Shown here: positions 15,681 to 25,483 of the stretch, in pieces
Position numbering within the stretch: the first letter of the stretch is position 1
Layout of the letters: every line of letters starts with the position of its first letter
NCBI GenBank assembly: GCA_016713985.1
Contig: JADJOD010000030.1
Coordinates: 65,523 to 129,522, forward strand
Reading direction: 5' to 3'
DNA length: 64,000 bases
Source of the DNA: Lewinellaceae bacterium
GTDB lineage: Bacteria > Bacteroidota > Bacteroidia > Chitinophagales > Saprospiraceae
Translations under genes and position numbers: made by a program
Notes under the pieces: generated by a model
What the model saw: only the letters and a program-made list of their open reading frames with translations
Told to the model about the DNA's origin: nothing
Databases searched by the model: none

Positions 15681-18600
15681 ATGAAACAGATCATCTTTTT
15701 ATTCCTGTTTTCGGCCCCTCTGCTGCTCCGGGCCCAGCAAAAACCCACACCCGTCCACGTTTCTCCCGATGCGCCCGCATGGATGCAAATGATGTTGGCT
15801 GATAACCCGAATGTGTTTGAGATTCAAAAAAACTATTCGGAATATTTTGAAAATCATGCTTTTACAAAAAATGTGTACACCCAGTTTTACAAACGCTGGA
15901 TGCACTGGGCGCGGCCTTATACCCAAGCCGACGGCAGTCTGCACGAGCCGACCGTCGATGAAATGGGCGCAGCCGAAAACACCCGGAAAAACATCCGTTC
16001 CTCCAAACCAGACGCGGCAAAGAAGAATGATCCGGGCCTGGGTTTCATCGCCAACTGGACCTTTCTCGGCCCCAATCAAACCTACGACACCGATGGCGTG
16101 ACCGAGGTAACCTGGCAAACCAATATCTACTCGCTCGACATCGCGCCTGCCAATTCAAATGTGCTCTACGCCGGCGGCGAATCGGGCGGCCTGTGGAAAA
16201 CCACCAACAAGGGATTAAATTGGAATCTACTGACAATCAACGTGTTGCACGGTTCTTTCGGCGCAGTGAAAATCCACCCCGCCGACCCGAATACAGTATA
16301 TGCCGCCACCGGCGGAAAGATCATCAAAACTACCGACGGCGGCGATAACTGGACGGCCGTTTACAGCGAAAACAACCTTTGGGTCAATGAAATAGCCATC
16401 AAATCCGATAACCCGAATATCGTGCTGGCCGCTTCCGACCAGGGGCTTTTGTATACCAACAACGGCGGAGCGAACTGGACAAAAATACATACCCAGCAGA
16501 CCTGGACCGTGAAATATAAACCCGGCAATCCGGGCACCGCTTTTGCCGTGCGAAAAAACGGCGCGGGGTCCGATTTCCTGGTTTCCGTCGACGGAGGTGC
16601 GACATTTTCGCCGTCCAATACCGGCTGGTGGGCGCCGGGTCAGGGGGAATCGGTCACCGGGGCAATCATCGCCGTATGCCCAACCAATCCTTCCAAACTG
16701 TATACTTACCTCTGCGGCAGCGGCGCCAACCTGATGAGGTACATCGGCGTATTTGTCAGCACCAACAACGGCGCTTCCTGGTCCAACACAAATGCACAAA
16801 ACGCCGTCGGAAACTCGCCCGTCGCCTATTCGATTCCTGCACATACCAATTTGATGAATTCCGATGGCGCATCCGAAGGTTTTGACCAGGGGTTTTACGA
16901 CATGGCAATTATCGTTAACCCCAACAACGACAACCAGTTGATCGCCGGCGGCACTTCCTGGTTTAAAAGCCTGAACGGCGGCGCTACCTGGACGGCGCTT
17001 GGTTCCTATGTGGGCGGCCTGCCCTGGAGCCACCCCGATATTCAGGCTTTGGCGGCGGCAGGCAACGACCTGTGGATCGCTTCCGACGGCGGGCTGAATT
17101 ATTCTACCAATTTTGCCCAAACCATTGCTGCCCGGATGAACGGCATTTCCGGCGCCGACCTCTGGGGTTTTGATTCCGGCTGGAACGAAGACGTACTGGT
17201 GGGCGGTCGTTACCACAACGGCAACATGGCCTGGCATGAAAGTTTCCCGCCTGGAAAATTCTACCGCATGGGCGGCGCGGAATCGGCCACCGGCTACGTC
17301 AACCCCGGCGACGCGCGCAAAACCTATTTTTCCGACATCGGCGGCTATCGCCTGAACGGCGGTTTCAGCAATGGAGTGAATGCATTTTCTGTGGGGCTGT
17401 TTCCCAATGAAAGTTATGCCTACTACGCCAATTCCGAAATGGTTTTTGATCCGCGCTGCTGGAACCACGTCTACATCGGGTTTGAAAATAAAATCTGGAA
17501 AAGCACCGACGGCGGCACCTCGTACAGCGCACTTTACACCTTTCCCGGAAACTCCGACAGGCAGATATACGACATCGAAGTCTGCCGTTCCAATCCCGAT
17601 GTGCTTTATTGCTCGCAATGGGACGGCGCCGACGACGCGATGTGGCGCTCCGCCGACGGCGGCAACAGCTGGGTGCAACTGACCAACCTTCCCTTGCCGA
17701 ACAACAACGACCGGGTCAAAATGGCCGTGGACGCAGAAAACGAAAATGTGCTCTGGGTAGCAGTGACTTACGGCTCCAACGGCAAAAAAATATACAAATC
17801 CGTCGACGGTGGCCAGTCCTGGGAGAACCTGACAACCAGCACCTTAAACGGAATTCGTATCACCAATATCATGGCTCAGTACGGCACCGACGGAGGCATT
17901 TACCTCGGCACCGATGCGGGTGTGTTTTACCGCAACAACAGTCTGGCCGACTGGCAGGCATTTAGCGACGGGTTGCCCCTTTCCGCTGAAACAAACCGGC
18001 TGAAACCTTTTTATAAAAACGGCAAAATCCGCAACGGGTGCTGGGGTTTCGGCGTCTGGGAATCCGACCTGTACGAAAGTTCAAAACCCGTGGCGCAGGC
18101 CATGTGCAGCGCCCTGGAAAGCGGCTGTGCCCGCGATACCGTTTATTTCGACGACTATTCGGCCGTACGCCACGACGGCGCCTCCTGGGTCTGGCAATTC
18201 CCGGGTGCAGCGTTTGTAAACGACGCCAATGTGCGCAATCCGAAAGTTTTGTTCGGCCAGCCAGGCGAGTACCAGGCCTTCATGGCGCTCAGCACGCCGG
18301 AAGGTGTTTTTTACGACACCTTAGCCGTCAAAGTGAGCAACGAGTGTACGGCGGACAGCATTCCCGGCCAGGCGGTACGGCTGGGCGGCAACGACGACGA
18401 GGGATACGTTGCGCTGCCTCCCTTCAACGTATCGACCAATACTTTTTCCGTCACGGCCTGGATAAAATCCGACGGAATTCAACCCGAATACAGCTCGATT
18501 TTTATGCACGACGGCGATGCGGCAGGTTTCAATTTCCTGCCCGGCAACAACCATCTCGGCTACCACTGGCCCAACGGCGCCTGGTGGTGGGACAGCGGCC

Positions 18601-19715
18601 TTGAAGTGCCTTCCGGCGAATGGAGCCACGTGGCAATGGTTGTGGAGCCGGACGGTATTACCCTGTATCTCAATGGAATAGGAGCAAAACATTCGTTTAC
18701 GCCGGTACAGGTCGATTTTAGCGCCGGGGCACGGCTCGGCAACTACCACGGCTGGGGCGGCCGTTATGTAAAAGGCGACCTGGACGAAGTGTGCGTGTAC
18801 AACCGCTCGCTTTCGCAGGAGGAAATTCGTGAAAAAATGCACCTCCGGAAAATACCTGCGGATGAAGCGAATATGCTGGCTTATTACCAGTTCAACGAAC
18901 CCGGCGGCAGCAACTCCTTCGACCGCTCCGGCACCCGGCACGGCAGCCTGGTGGGCAGCGCCACACGAATTGCTTCCACAATAGCGCTCGGGCCGGGCGC
19001 CAGTGCCCGCAATCTGGCGGTATCTTCCGGAAGTACAACTTTCCCCGGCACGGGCATCACCCTGAAATTTGCCGATTTTACACCTGTTCCTTCGGATGAA
19101 ATATGCGTGACACGGATCAATTTGCGGCCCGACGTCGTGCCTGTGGGCGATACCGTGAGCCGTTCGTATTGGGTGGCGCGGCATTTCGGCCCGGAAATAT
19201 TGATGGACGGGTTGGCCGAAATTGATTTTGACAACATCGGCCCGGCCCCCGTCGGCCAGCCCGCCGACGCTTACCAGCTCTGGCAGCGGTTCCCCAACGG
19301 AGAAGGCCCGGTTTGGGGCGAAACCGATACACCCGACGAGGTGCTGACGGGCGCCGACGGCTCGGTGAAATTTATTGACCCGTCCGGGTTGTTTTTCGGG
19401 CAAATGATCCTGACCATGCCGGCTGATTCCCTGGTCAGCGATGTGGAAAACCCTGGAGTTGCGAACTACAAAACGCCCGAATTGCGGGTATACCCGAACG
19501 CCGTATCTTCCGGCGGAAAGGTGACCGTTTTTACGGAAAATCTACCGGGGGTATTGATATTCAGGCTGTTCGACGTTAAAGGGAACCCGGTAAAGACGAT
19601 AAAATTTGAAGGCCGGACCACCTTCGAAGTCGGCGGGCTCGCAGCGGGCACGTATTTTTACCGGGTGGATTCGGAGAAATGGATGCAGGTGGGGGCCTTG
19701 GTGGTGGGTCATTGA
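15681..19715 (+). CDS. large secreted BNR-repeat/LamG protein with T9SS sorting domain
   Basis: 1344 residues from ATG 15681 (signal peptide MKQIIFLFLFSAPLLLRA). Residues ~120-810 form a sialidase/VPS10-like beta-propeller with many Asp-box-type repeats, e.g. GGLWKTTNKGLNW, KIIKTTDGGDNW, LLYTNNGGANW, FVSTNNGASW and IYKSVDGGQSW. A PKD-like region follows (about 815-895), then a LamG/concanavalin domain (YVALPPFNVSTNTFSVTAWI onward). The last ~80 residues (ELRVYPNAVSSGGKVTVF, LFDVKGNPVKTIKFEG, AAGTYFYRVDSEKWMQVG) are a type A T9SS signal. It is probably a surface-attached or released adhesin or hydrolase; catalytic activity cannot be shown. An antiparallel reading of nearly 500 codons inside it is a shadow. 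Confidence 0.88.
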   Translation: MKQIIFLFLFSAPLLLRAQQKPTPVHVSPDAPAWMQMMLADNPNVFEIQKNYSEYFENHAFTKNVYTQFYKRWMHWARPYTQADGSLHEPTVDEMGAAENTRKNIRSSKPDAAKKNDPGLGFIANWTFLGPNQTYDTDGVTEVTWQTNIYSLDIAPANSNVLYAGGESGGLWKTTNKGLNWNLLTINVLHGSFGAVKIHPADPNTVYAATGGKIIKTTDGGDNWTAVYSENNLWVNEIAIKSDNPNIVLAASDQGLLYTNNGGANWTKIHTQQTWTVKYKPGNPGTAFAVRKNGAGSDFLVSVDGGATFSPSNTGWWAPGQGESVTGAIIAVCPTNPSKLYTYLCGSGANLMRYIGVFVSTNNGASWSNTNAQNAVGNSPVAYSIPAHTNLMNSDGASEGFDQGFYDMAIIVNPNNDNQLIAGGTSWFKSLNGGATWTALGSYVGGLPWSHPDIQALAAAGNDLWIASDGGLNYSTNFAQTIAARMNGISGADLWGFDSGWNEDVLVGGRYHNGNMAWHESFPPGKFYRMGGAESATGYVNPGDARKTYFSDIGGYRLNGGFSNGVNAFSVGLFPNESYAYYANSEMVFDPRCWNHVYIGFENKIWKSTDGGTSYSALYTFPGNSDRQIYDIEVCRSNPDVLYCSQWDGADDAMWRSADGGNSWVQLTNLPLPNNNDRVKMAVDAENENVLWVAVTYGSNGKKIYKSVDGGQSWENLTTSTLNGIRITNIMAQYGTDGGIYLGTDAGVFYRNNSLADWQAFSDGLPLSAETNRLKPFYKNGKIRNGCWGFGVWESDLYESSKPVAQAMCSALESGCARDTVYFDDYSAVRHDGASWVWQFPGAAFVNDANVRNPKVLFGQPGEYQAFMALSTPEGVFYDTLAVKVSNECTADSIPGQAVRLGGNDDEGYVALPPFNVSTNTFSVTAWIKSDGIQPEYSSIFMHDGDAAGFNFLPGNNHLGYHWPNGAWWWDSGLEVPSGEWSHVAMVVEPDGITLYLNGIGAKHSFTPVQVDFSAGARLGNYHGWGGRYVKGDLDEVCVYNRSLSQEEIREKMHLRKIPADEANMLAYYQFNEPGGSNSFDRSGTRHGSLVGSATRIASTIALGPGASARNLAVSSGSTTFPGTGITLKFADFTPVPSDEICVTRINLRPDVVPVGDTVSRSYWVARHFGPEILMDGLAEIDFDNIGPAPVGQPADAYQLWQRFPNGEGPVWGETDTPDEVLTGADGSVKFIDPSGLFFGQMILTMPADSLVSDVENPGVANYKTPELRVYPNAVSSGGKVTVFTENLPGVLIFRLFDVKGNPVKTIKFEGRTTFEVGGLAAGTYFYRVDSEKWMQVGALVVGH

Positions 19716-19721
19716 AAGGAG

Positions 19722-19778
19722 GTGTGGCATGACCTGCTCTCAGGCAACCTGTCAATGAAAAAGCAGGTCGTGCCACAC
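19722..19778. terminator. strong intergenic hairpin after the BNR/LamG gene
   Basis: 17-base arms GTGTGGCATGACCTGCT (19722-19738) and AGCAGGTCGTGCCACAC (19762-19778) pair with one wobble, with a 23-base loop. The hairpin starts seven bases after the stop codon at 19715. There is no T-run, so it may act as an mRNA 3'-end stabiliser or palindromic repeat rather than a classic terminator. Confidence 0.45.
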
Positions 19779-19789
19779 TCTATGCTATC

Positions 19790-20701
19790 ATGAAAACAAC
19801 AGGATCAAACGACCCGATGAAAGTCGCCGGCTTCACCATTATCCGCAACGCCCTTTTATACGACTATCCCGTCGTCGAAGCGATCCGTTCCATCCTGCCG
19901 GTGTGCGATTACTTCGTGGTGGCGGTTGGAAAATCGGACGACGACACACTCGGTCTGATCCGCAGCATCGGCGACCCGAAAATCCACATCCTTGAAACGG
20001 AATGGGACGATACACTCCGTGAAGGCGGGCGGGTGCTCGCCGAAGAAACCAACAAAGCTTTTGACGCCATTCCGCCGGAATACGATTGGTGTTTTTATAT
20101 CCAGGCCGACGAATGTGTGCACGAAAATGACCTCCCGGCCATTCGCGCCGGTATGGAGCGCTGGGCCGGCGACCCAAAAACGGAAGGGTTGTTGTTCGAT
20201 TACCGCCACTTTTACGGTTCCTACGATTTCACCGGCGCCGGCAGGCGATGGTACCGCCGGGAGCTGCGCATCATCCGCAACAACAAACAAATCCGGTCGT
20301 ATCGCGACGCGCAGGGCTTTCGGCTTGGTTCAACCCGAAAACTGCGGGTCCGGCACATTCCCGCTTTTATTTATCATTACGGGTGGGTAAAACATCCGGC
20401 AGCCCAACAGCGCAAACAATTGAATTTCAATCGGTTATGGCATTCCGACGAAAAAGTACAGGTCATGGTGGGTGATAAAACCGTGTACGATTATGACGGC
20501 TCGGAACCGCTCGAACGATTCGCGGGAAGCCACCCGGAGGTTATGCGCGCGCGTATACAAGCGATGAACTGGCAATTTGCCGGCGACCCGACGCTGGCGC
20601 AACGGTCGTTAAAAGACCGTTTGTCTTCCTGGATAGAAAAACGAACCGGCTGGCGGCCGGGTGAGTACAAAAATTACCGGCTGCTTGACGACGGATCTTA
20701 A
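19790..20701 (+). CDS. family 2-like glycosyltransferase
   Basis: 303 residues with a GT-A-type layout: MKVAGFTIIRNALLYDYPVVEAI at the start is the nucleotide-sugar-binding strand of 'glycosyltransferase family 2' proteins; YDWCFYIQADE carries the DxD-like metal site; and FRLGSTRKLRVRHIPAFIYHYGWVK is the late acceptor region with a conserved His. It has no membrane segment. Donor and acceptor sugars are unknown. The first Met and the tenth (both ATG) are possible starts; homologous sequence seems to begin at the second. The stop overlaps the stop of the convergent BatD gene. Confidence 0.75.
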   Translation: MKTTGSNDPMKVAGFTIIRNALLYDYPVVEAIRSILPVCDYFVVAVGKSDDDTLGLIRSIGDPKIHILETEWDDTLREGGRVLAEETNKAFDAIPPEYDWCFYIQADECVHENDLPAIRAGMERWAGDPKTEGLLFDYRHFYGSYDFTGAGRRWYRRELRIIRNNKQIRSYRDAQGFRLGSTRKLRVRHIPAFIYHYGWVKHPAAQQRKQLNFNRLWHSDEKVQVMVGDKTVYDYDGSEPLERFAGSHPEVMRARIQAMNWQFAGDPTLAQRSLKDRLSSWIEKRTGWRPGEYKNYRLLDDGS

Positions 20702-22450
20702 CGGAGGTTTTTATCCAGCGTTTGAATGACCGATTCGGCGGTCCGGAGTGTAGCAGCCATTTGTGCCGTTTGCAACTGTCCGGCAAACAAAGCCTGTTCG
20801 CAGGTTTGCCAAACGGTCAGCAAATCCTGGATGGCGCCGGCCGGGCCCCTTTCTCGGCAAGTTTTCGCCGAACGGTTTCCTGGGTCATCTGGACCGGCGT
20901 AAGGGACAAGCGGCTCACAAGGTAACTTTGCAGTACTTTAAATAACTCGTCGTAAAAAGCCCGGGAATTGCCTTCGTTTAACAGGTGTGTTGCCCGTGTA
21001 AAACGATCGCGGGCGACTTTTGCCGCCGCCGGAGGTCGCGACCGCATTGGCGCCGGCGCTGTTTTTTTTCTTTTTTTTGCAAAAACGATACCGGCGTAAA
21101 CGGCTAATGGAAGCAACAATACGGCCCATAATAGCGGCGATTTCAGCCATTTGAAGCCGTTTTCCCAAAAATTGGATACCGGGGTGGCCGGAGGCGGAAG
21201 CACGGATACGGTATCAACAACCTGGTTGACGCCGTAGTTTTTGCCGGCAGTGACCCGCACGACAGGAAGGCTGTCGACCCGCAATTCGCGAAAACGATTG
21301 CTGTCCGGGTCAAAAAAGACGAGTACCGGGTCGAGGCTGTACACGCCGGGTTCTTTGGGCAAGATGACGTATTCCAACACTTTGGTGTGGACCACTTCTT
21401 CCCCGTTTTCGTACTCTTCTTCCTCTTTTATTTTCGGGTCGAATACCTCCAGGCCAGCAGGCAGGGTCAGTTGGGGCGCGGCAAATCGTTTGGCATCGCC
21501 GTTCCCCCGGATCGACAAGGTGAGGGTAAGCGCATCGTCGGTGGACAGAGAATCCCGGTCTACCTGGGCTGACCAGTCGTATTGGCCGACACCTCCGGAA
21601 AAATGGTCGGCGGCCGGGTCGGGTAGTGGTTTTACTTTCAATACCACCGGTTGTGTTTGAAAAAGCACCGGTTTGGGTATTATAAACGAACCGATTCGCG
21701 CGCCTTGCTCCACGCCGACGCGAATCTTGGCGGGTTCCACGGTTATTTCGCCGGTTTCGAGGGGAAAAAGCGCTTCTTCGTGCAATACCTTCACGGCATA
21801 TCGTTTGCCCCGGATCGTTTTGTAAGTAACCCTCGTATCGAAGCGGCGTTTTTCTTTCGAATAAAATCCGGAAAAATCCGGTAATTCGATGATGTCGGCG
21901 CCTTCGATGGACAATTGAGTGTACAACACAATGCGCCAGGTGACTTGTTGCCCCGGATATGCCGACTCCTGGTCAAGTTCGCCTGCAATAAAAAGTTTGT
22001 CGGTAGCGCCCGGCAGTGCATTCACGTTGGGTTTTGACCGGGCTGCTATTGCCTTGATGGTCAGGGGTTTTGTGTTTAACGTCTTGCCATTGGCGATCAC
22101 ACCCGCCACCCCGATGGTAAATGTGCCGGCGCGTTGGGGTTCCAATTCGTAGGTCCAGCTTTGCCGGGTGGTGGATTTGCCGTTGATAATGGTCATGCCG
22201 CGCATTTCCGAGGGCCGCCCAGCACTTTAAAATCGCCGAGATCAGGCGCGATAAACCGGGTCGCCTGGGCATCTTTCAAGGTAAAAGAGAGCTCGAAACT
22301 GCTGCCTAATACGACTTCTTTGGAAGAGGTTTCGACGTCAAAGGTTTGTGCGGCTAAACAAAGCGGGAGAAAGAAAAGCAGCGCCGTAGCCCGCCAGGCG
22401 GCGGCCTGCGGGATGATATGAATACATATCGACGAACGACTACAGTTCAT
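20698..22450 (-). CDS. batD: BatD-like oxygen-tolerance protein (two frameshifts)
   Basis: About 584 residues after bridging frameshifts near 22200 (GGPS/EMRGMTIINGK junction) and near 20832. In the latter the frame must change at a GC run so that GAIQDLLTVWQTCEQALFAG and the closing VIQTLDKNLR are read. Domains: signal peptide (…ALLFFLPLCLAAQ), beta-sandwich BatD repeats (SYPGQQVTWRIVLYTQ, DRDSLSTDDALTLTLSIRGNG), one TM helix (SPLLWAVLLLPLAVYAGIVFA) followed by basic residues, and a cytoplasmic helical tail. BatD normally belongs to a moxR-batABCD aerotolerance operon; here it is alone. A TAACTTTG promoter box lies upstream. Confidence 0.8.
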
Positions 22451-22502
22451 TGAAAAGCGTATGTTTTGAATATCGGCAACCGGGGTGTACCATAAAACGG
22501 TT

Positions 22503-22530
22503 CAAAGTTACAAGACTCCCGCTATCTCAA
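22503..22530 (-). promoter_or_regulatory. promoter of batD
   Basis: On the minus strand TAACTTTG (22503-22510) matches the TAnnTTTG -7 box, with TTG (22528-22530) 17 bases upstream as a -33 candidate. It lies about 50 bases before the batD start at 22450. Confidence 0.45.
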
Positions 22531-22553
22531 CACGCAATTTCCGCTTCCGGGGT

Positions 22554-23600
22554 TCAATTTCGCCTCGGCTTGTATTTAGCCTGTTCCAAAAACTGCTGCG
22601 CGTCGGTCAGGCGAAGCAAAGAATCCAGGGTAGTTTCGGGAAAACGTTTCATGTACGTATCAACAATTTGCCAGCCGATCCAGTTGCCGATTTCTCCCGG
22701 AGCCTCCTGAAACACAACCGGCGCATTGGGGCTGGGGCTGACTAATTTGCGCAGTTTGCGCGCATCGGTGGAATACAGCAAGTTTTGTTCCAGCAGGCGC
22801 GCCCAGACACCCTGTTCATTGGCATAGCAGCCTTCCATCTGTTCCTGCGTGTAACCCATTTTCAGGCTGTCGGGCACGTCGGGAAGCAGGCGATTCACGA
22901 TAAACAGCATTTTACCGTTTTGCAACATCTGGTCGAGCAGGCGTTCACCGGTCGGAGCATCGGCGATGTTTTGGGCAAGGGCTTTGGCCAGGCGTACGGT
23001 GATGTATTCTTTCCGGAACTGCCTGCGGATATAAGCGGGTTCGGTGTTCGGGTTGGAAAAATAGGCGGGATAATTTTCCCCGAGAAACATATCCAGGCCA
23101 ATTCCGCACAAACTGTCGCCGGCAGTAAAGGCGTCGGTGGCAAATTCAGAAACCATCGTCACAACTTCCGGCAGAGGTTTTTGGGGAAAATAATACTTGT
23201 AGTATTTAAACATTTGTGTCAGGTCTTTTTCCAGCCAGCGCAGGTCGCCATAAACCTGCTGAACGGTATCATACACCAGCCGGATTTGCGGCGAACTTAA
23301 AAATCCGCGCACCGCCTGGGCCGGTGTTTCATCCGGATTCGACTGGTCGTGAATGATATTGACGGCAAACAGGGGAAACATGGCGGGATATTCTTGTGCC
23401 AGGCGCTGCATTCCGGCGTCCAGGCTACTCGTATCGAGCGCAAAAAAATCTTTGTCGAAGCGCCGTATCGCGATATCGGCATCGATATCCGAAACATCCG
23501 GGTGTTTTCCGTCGTTATTGCCGCAGCCGGCCAAAAAGGTGCAGGCAAAGAGGAACAAGACCCCGGCTTTGACGATATTTGACTTTGATAATAATCTCAT
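22554..23600 (-). CDS. gldB: gliding motility lipoprotein GldB
   Basis: 348 residues from the ATG giving MRLLSKSNIVKAG. Lipobox LFACTFLAGC gives an N-terminal lipidated Cys. The mature region follows the GldB pattern: IAIRRFDKDFFALD at the start, P-x-FFPLF-like YPAMFPLFAVNIIHD, the KYYKYYFPQKPLPEV region, and the conserved GLDMFLG(E)NYPAYF and ERLLDQMLQNGKMLF segments. GldB is required for gliding motility and for type IX secretion in flavobacteria. In-frame codons upstream to 23723 are not conserved. The gene stands alone here rather than beside other gld genes. Confidence 0.85.
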   Translation of the reverse strand: MRLLSKSNIVKAGVLFLFACTFLAGCGNNDGKHPDVSDIDADIAIRRFDKDFFALDTSSLDAGMQRLAQEYPAMFPLFAVNIIHDQSNPDETPAQAVRGFLSSPQIRLVYDTVQQVYGDLRWLEKDLTQMFKYYKYYFPQKPLPEVVTMVSEFATDAFTAGDSLCGIGLDMFLGENYPAYFSNPNTEPAYIRRQFRKEYITVRLAKALAQNIADAPTGERLLDQMLQNGKMLFIVNRLLPDVPDSLKMGYTQEQMEGCYANEQGVWARLLEQNLLYSTDARKLRKLVSPSPNAPVVFQEAPGEIGNWIGWQIVDTYMKRFPETTLDSLLRLTDAQQFLEQAKYKPRRN

Positions 23601-23721
23601 GAAAAAAACTGCGATTTTAGCCGCCGCATTTCTTTGGCATTTTTGTCGGAGATAGCGCCGCGTATCGCAAAACACGGTTTGCACCGATCCTGATTTTAAA
23701 ACTGCAAAACAACTACTGATC

Positions 23722-24465
23722 ATGAAAAAAATTGTCTCCGTTTTTTGTTTTTTACTCGCCCTGTCATTTGTACTGCCCGCCCAGGACGCACCGGGCTTTC
23801 GTTTCGGCTTTCAGTCCAGCCCCACCTGGTCGTGGTTGCGCACTTCCGACAAAAAACTGGAAGGTGTGGGGTCCAACTGGGGACTCAAGCTCGGCGCCAT
23901 GGGTGAATACTACTTTACTTCCAACTACGCCTTTATCGGTGGGCTCGGCTTCGGGTTCAACCAGGGGGGCAATATCCAGAACGGGTATGAAATGGCCTCG
24001 CTTTGGGATGACTCCGACCTCAGTGAAGAAAAGTTCAAGGTTGTGGAAAAAGAAGCCAAACTCCACTATCGCCTGAATTATGTGGAAATTCCTTTCGGGC
24101 TGAAAATGCGCGGCGGCTCCAATGAAGACGCCCGTATTAAATTTTATGCGGAGATACCGGTGTTTACCATCGGTTTTGTCACCCGCGCCCAGGGCGATAT
24201 CCGGGGCAGTCAGGACAAAAATACCGAAGACGAAGACATTCGCGACGACGTGAAAGGACTTTCCCTCGCCTGGGGGCTCGGCGGTGGCATCGAATATGAA
24301 TTCGCTTCCAGCGCAACGCTGGTTGCCGGTCTTGCCTTCCAGCAACAGTTTACGGATGTAACCGGAAAAGGGATGGTCCAGAAAAACCCCGGCGACGCAT
24401 TCGTGGATGAAAAATCCAAAGGAAATATCGGGCTCATCGCACTGAAATTAGGCGTGTTCTTCTGA
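23722..24465 (+). CDS. PorT-like outer-membrane beta-barrel protein
   Basis: 247 residues: signal peptide (MKKIVSVFCFLLALSFVLPA), then alternating aromatic/Gly-rich strands (GFRFGFQSSPTWSWL, LKLGAMGEYYFTSNYAF, LNYVEIPFGLKMRG, GIEYEFASSATLVAGLAFQQ) ending in LKLGVFF with a terminal Phe, as in outer-membrane barrels. This is the 'outer membrane beta-barrel/PorT' type abundant in Bacteroidota. A role in T9SS as for true PorT is possible but not shown. It is divergent from gldB. Confidence 0.78.
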   Translation: MKKIVSVFCFLLALSFVLPAQDAPGFRFGFQSSPTWSWLRTSDKKLEGVGSNWGLKLGAMGEYYFTSNYAFIGGLGFGFNQGGNIQNGYEMASLWDDSDLSEEKFKVVEKEAKLHYRLNYVEIPFGLKMRGGSNEDARIKFYAEIPVFTIGFVTRAQGDIRGSQDKNTEDEDIRDDVKGLSLAWGLGGGIEYEFASSATLVAGLAFQQQFTDVTGKGMVQKNPGDAFVDEKSKGNIGLIALKLGVFF

Positions 24466-24494
24466 TCAAGGCAGGAGGGGCATGAATTTTAAAA

Positions 24495-24586
24495 AGACAG
24501 GATCTGCATGATCTTCAGGTTTTTATATTTGTCGGCAAAGCCGGCGCTTTCAAAAATCAAACCTGTAAATCCTGTAGATCCTGTCT
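24495..24586. repeat. long imperfect intergenic palindrome
   Basis: Two 28-base arms (24495-24522, beginning AGACAGGATCT, and 24559-24586, ending AGATCCTGTCT) are inverted repeats with about five mismatches. The 36-base spacer contains a second small hairpin, GTCGGC-AAA-GCCGGC. The element sits between convergent genes and is probably a REP-like or bidirectional terminator structure. Confidence 0.55.
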
Positions 24587-24644
24587 AAAAAAAGAACTGT
24601 AAATCTTCTGATAAACAGTCTGTTGTAAATTTTTAGCAGTCGGT

Positions 24645-25442
24645 TCAAAATCTCCATCCGAACCCCAAACCCGGCACAACCGAATGATCGCCCCCGGGCA
24701 ATTCGGCCCAGGAAACAAGGGCATCTAGCAATAAGTGTTTGCCCAGATTCAGGCGTATGCCCGCTCCGGCGTACAACGACACGGAACTTCCGGCGCTTTT
24801 CCAATCCACCGGGACAGGAATCCCACCGATGCTAATTTCGGATTCGGATTGTATGTTTACCAGCGCCCGCACCCCTCCCCTGATCATGGGGCGGACATTT
24901 CCCGTTGTGATAAAAAATGCGCCACCCGCTTCTGCAGACAGGCCCGAGGCGGAGGTATTGGCCATGCCTTTTTCGGTTTTTGGTTTTGAATGATCAAACG
25001 GAAGCACCGATACCGGGAACTCGCCCGACCATTGCGAGCGAAAATGCCGGACGCCGGCCTGGCATTCGAAACGGCGGGATATGCGGAAGCCCATTTGTAT
25101 ACCCGGCATGGGTTTCGCCCTGCCGGTCAGGGTTAAAACAGCGCCTTGCTGACCAGAAACGGGTCCGACAAAAAATTCCCCGCCGAGTTTTTCAAACAGC
25201 TGTTCGTGTAAGCCCGGTGAGTTAGCGGCAATTTGAACCGCCGGCAAATCGACTGGTGCGGAAGGACCCGGCCCGATGGGGAAATCGGTGGTAACGTGCA
25301 GGGAAAATAGCGCAGACCCGGATGAACGGATTTTTGCCTGCGGACTGCTGAGGTCCAGCGAATTCCACTGGCCGGACACAGGAGTCCATGAAAGCAGGAA
25401 TAACGCACCTGCTAATATATTGAATACCAACAACTTTTTCAT
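24645..25442 (-). CDS. secreted beta-barrel-like protein
   Basis: 265 residues: signal peptide (MKKLLVFNILAGALFLLSWTPVSG), then Gly-rich amphipathic strands and a C-terminal terminal-Phe strand (VVPGLGFGWRF), which suggests an outer-membrane beta-barrel. Segments such as GIQMGFRISRRFECQAGVRHF and VSLYAGAGIRLNLGKHLLLDALVSW are typical barrel hairpins. No specific family is recognised. It lies 41 bases downstream of the 25484-26638 gene on the same strand and is probably co-transcribed with it. Confidence 0.65.
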   Translation of the reverse strand: MKKLLVFNILAGALFLLSWTPVSGQWNSLDLSSPQAKIRSSGSALFSLHVTTDFPIGPGPSAPVDLPAVQIAANSPGLHEQLFEKLGGEFFVGPVSGQQGAVLTLTGRAKPMPGIQMGFRISRRFECQAGVRHFRSQWSGEFPVSVLPFDHSKPKTEKGMANTSASGLSAEAGGAFFITTGNVRPMIRGGVRALVNIQSESEISIGGIPVPVDWKSAGSSVSLYAGAGIRLNLGKHLLLDALVSWAELPGGDHSVVPGLGFGWRF

Positions 25443-25483
25443 TTCAGGAAGATTTACGAGGTGGATGTGGATGTGTTTGAAAC

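Noticed and set aside
16227..17678. Long antisense open frame (about 480 codons) inside the BNR/LamG gene
   Set aside because: It lies opposite a gene with clear propeller repeats and a sorting domain, has no domain of its own, and reflects codon bias of the sense strand.
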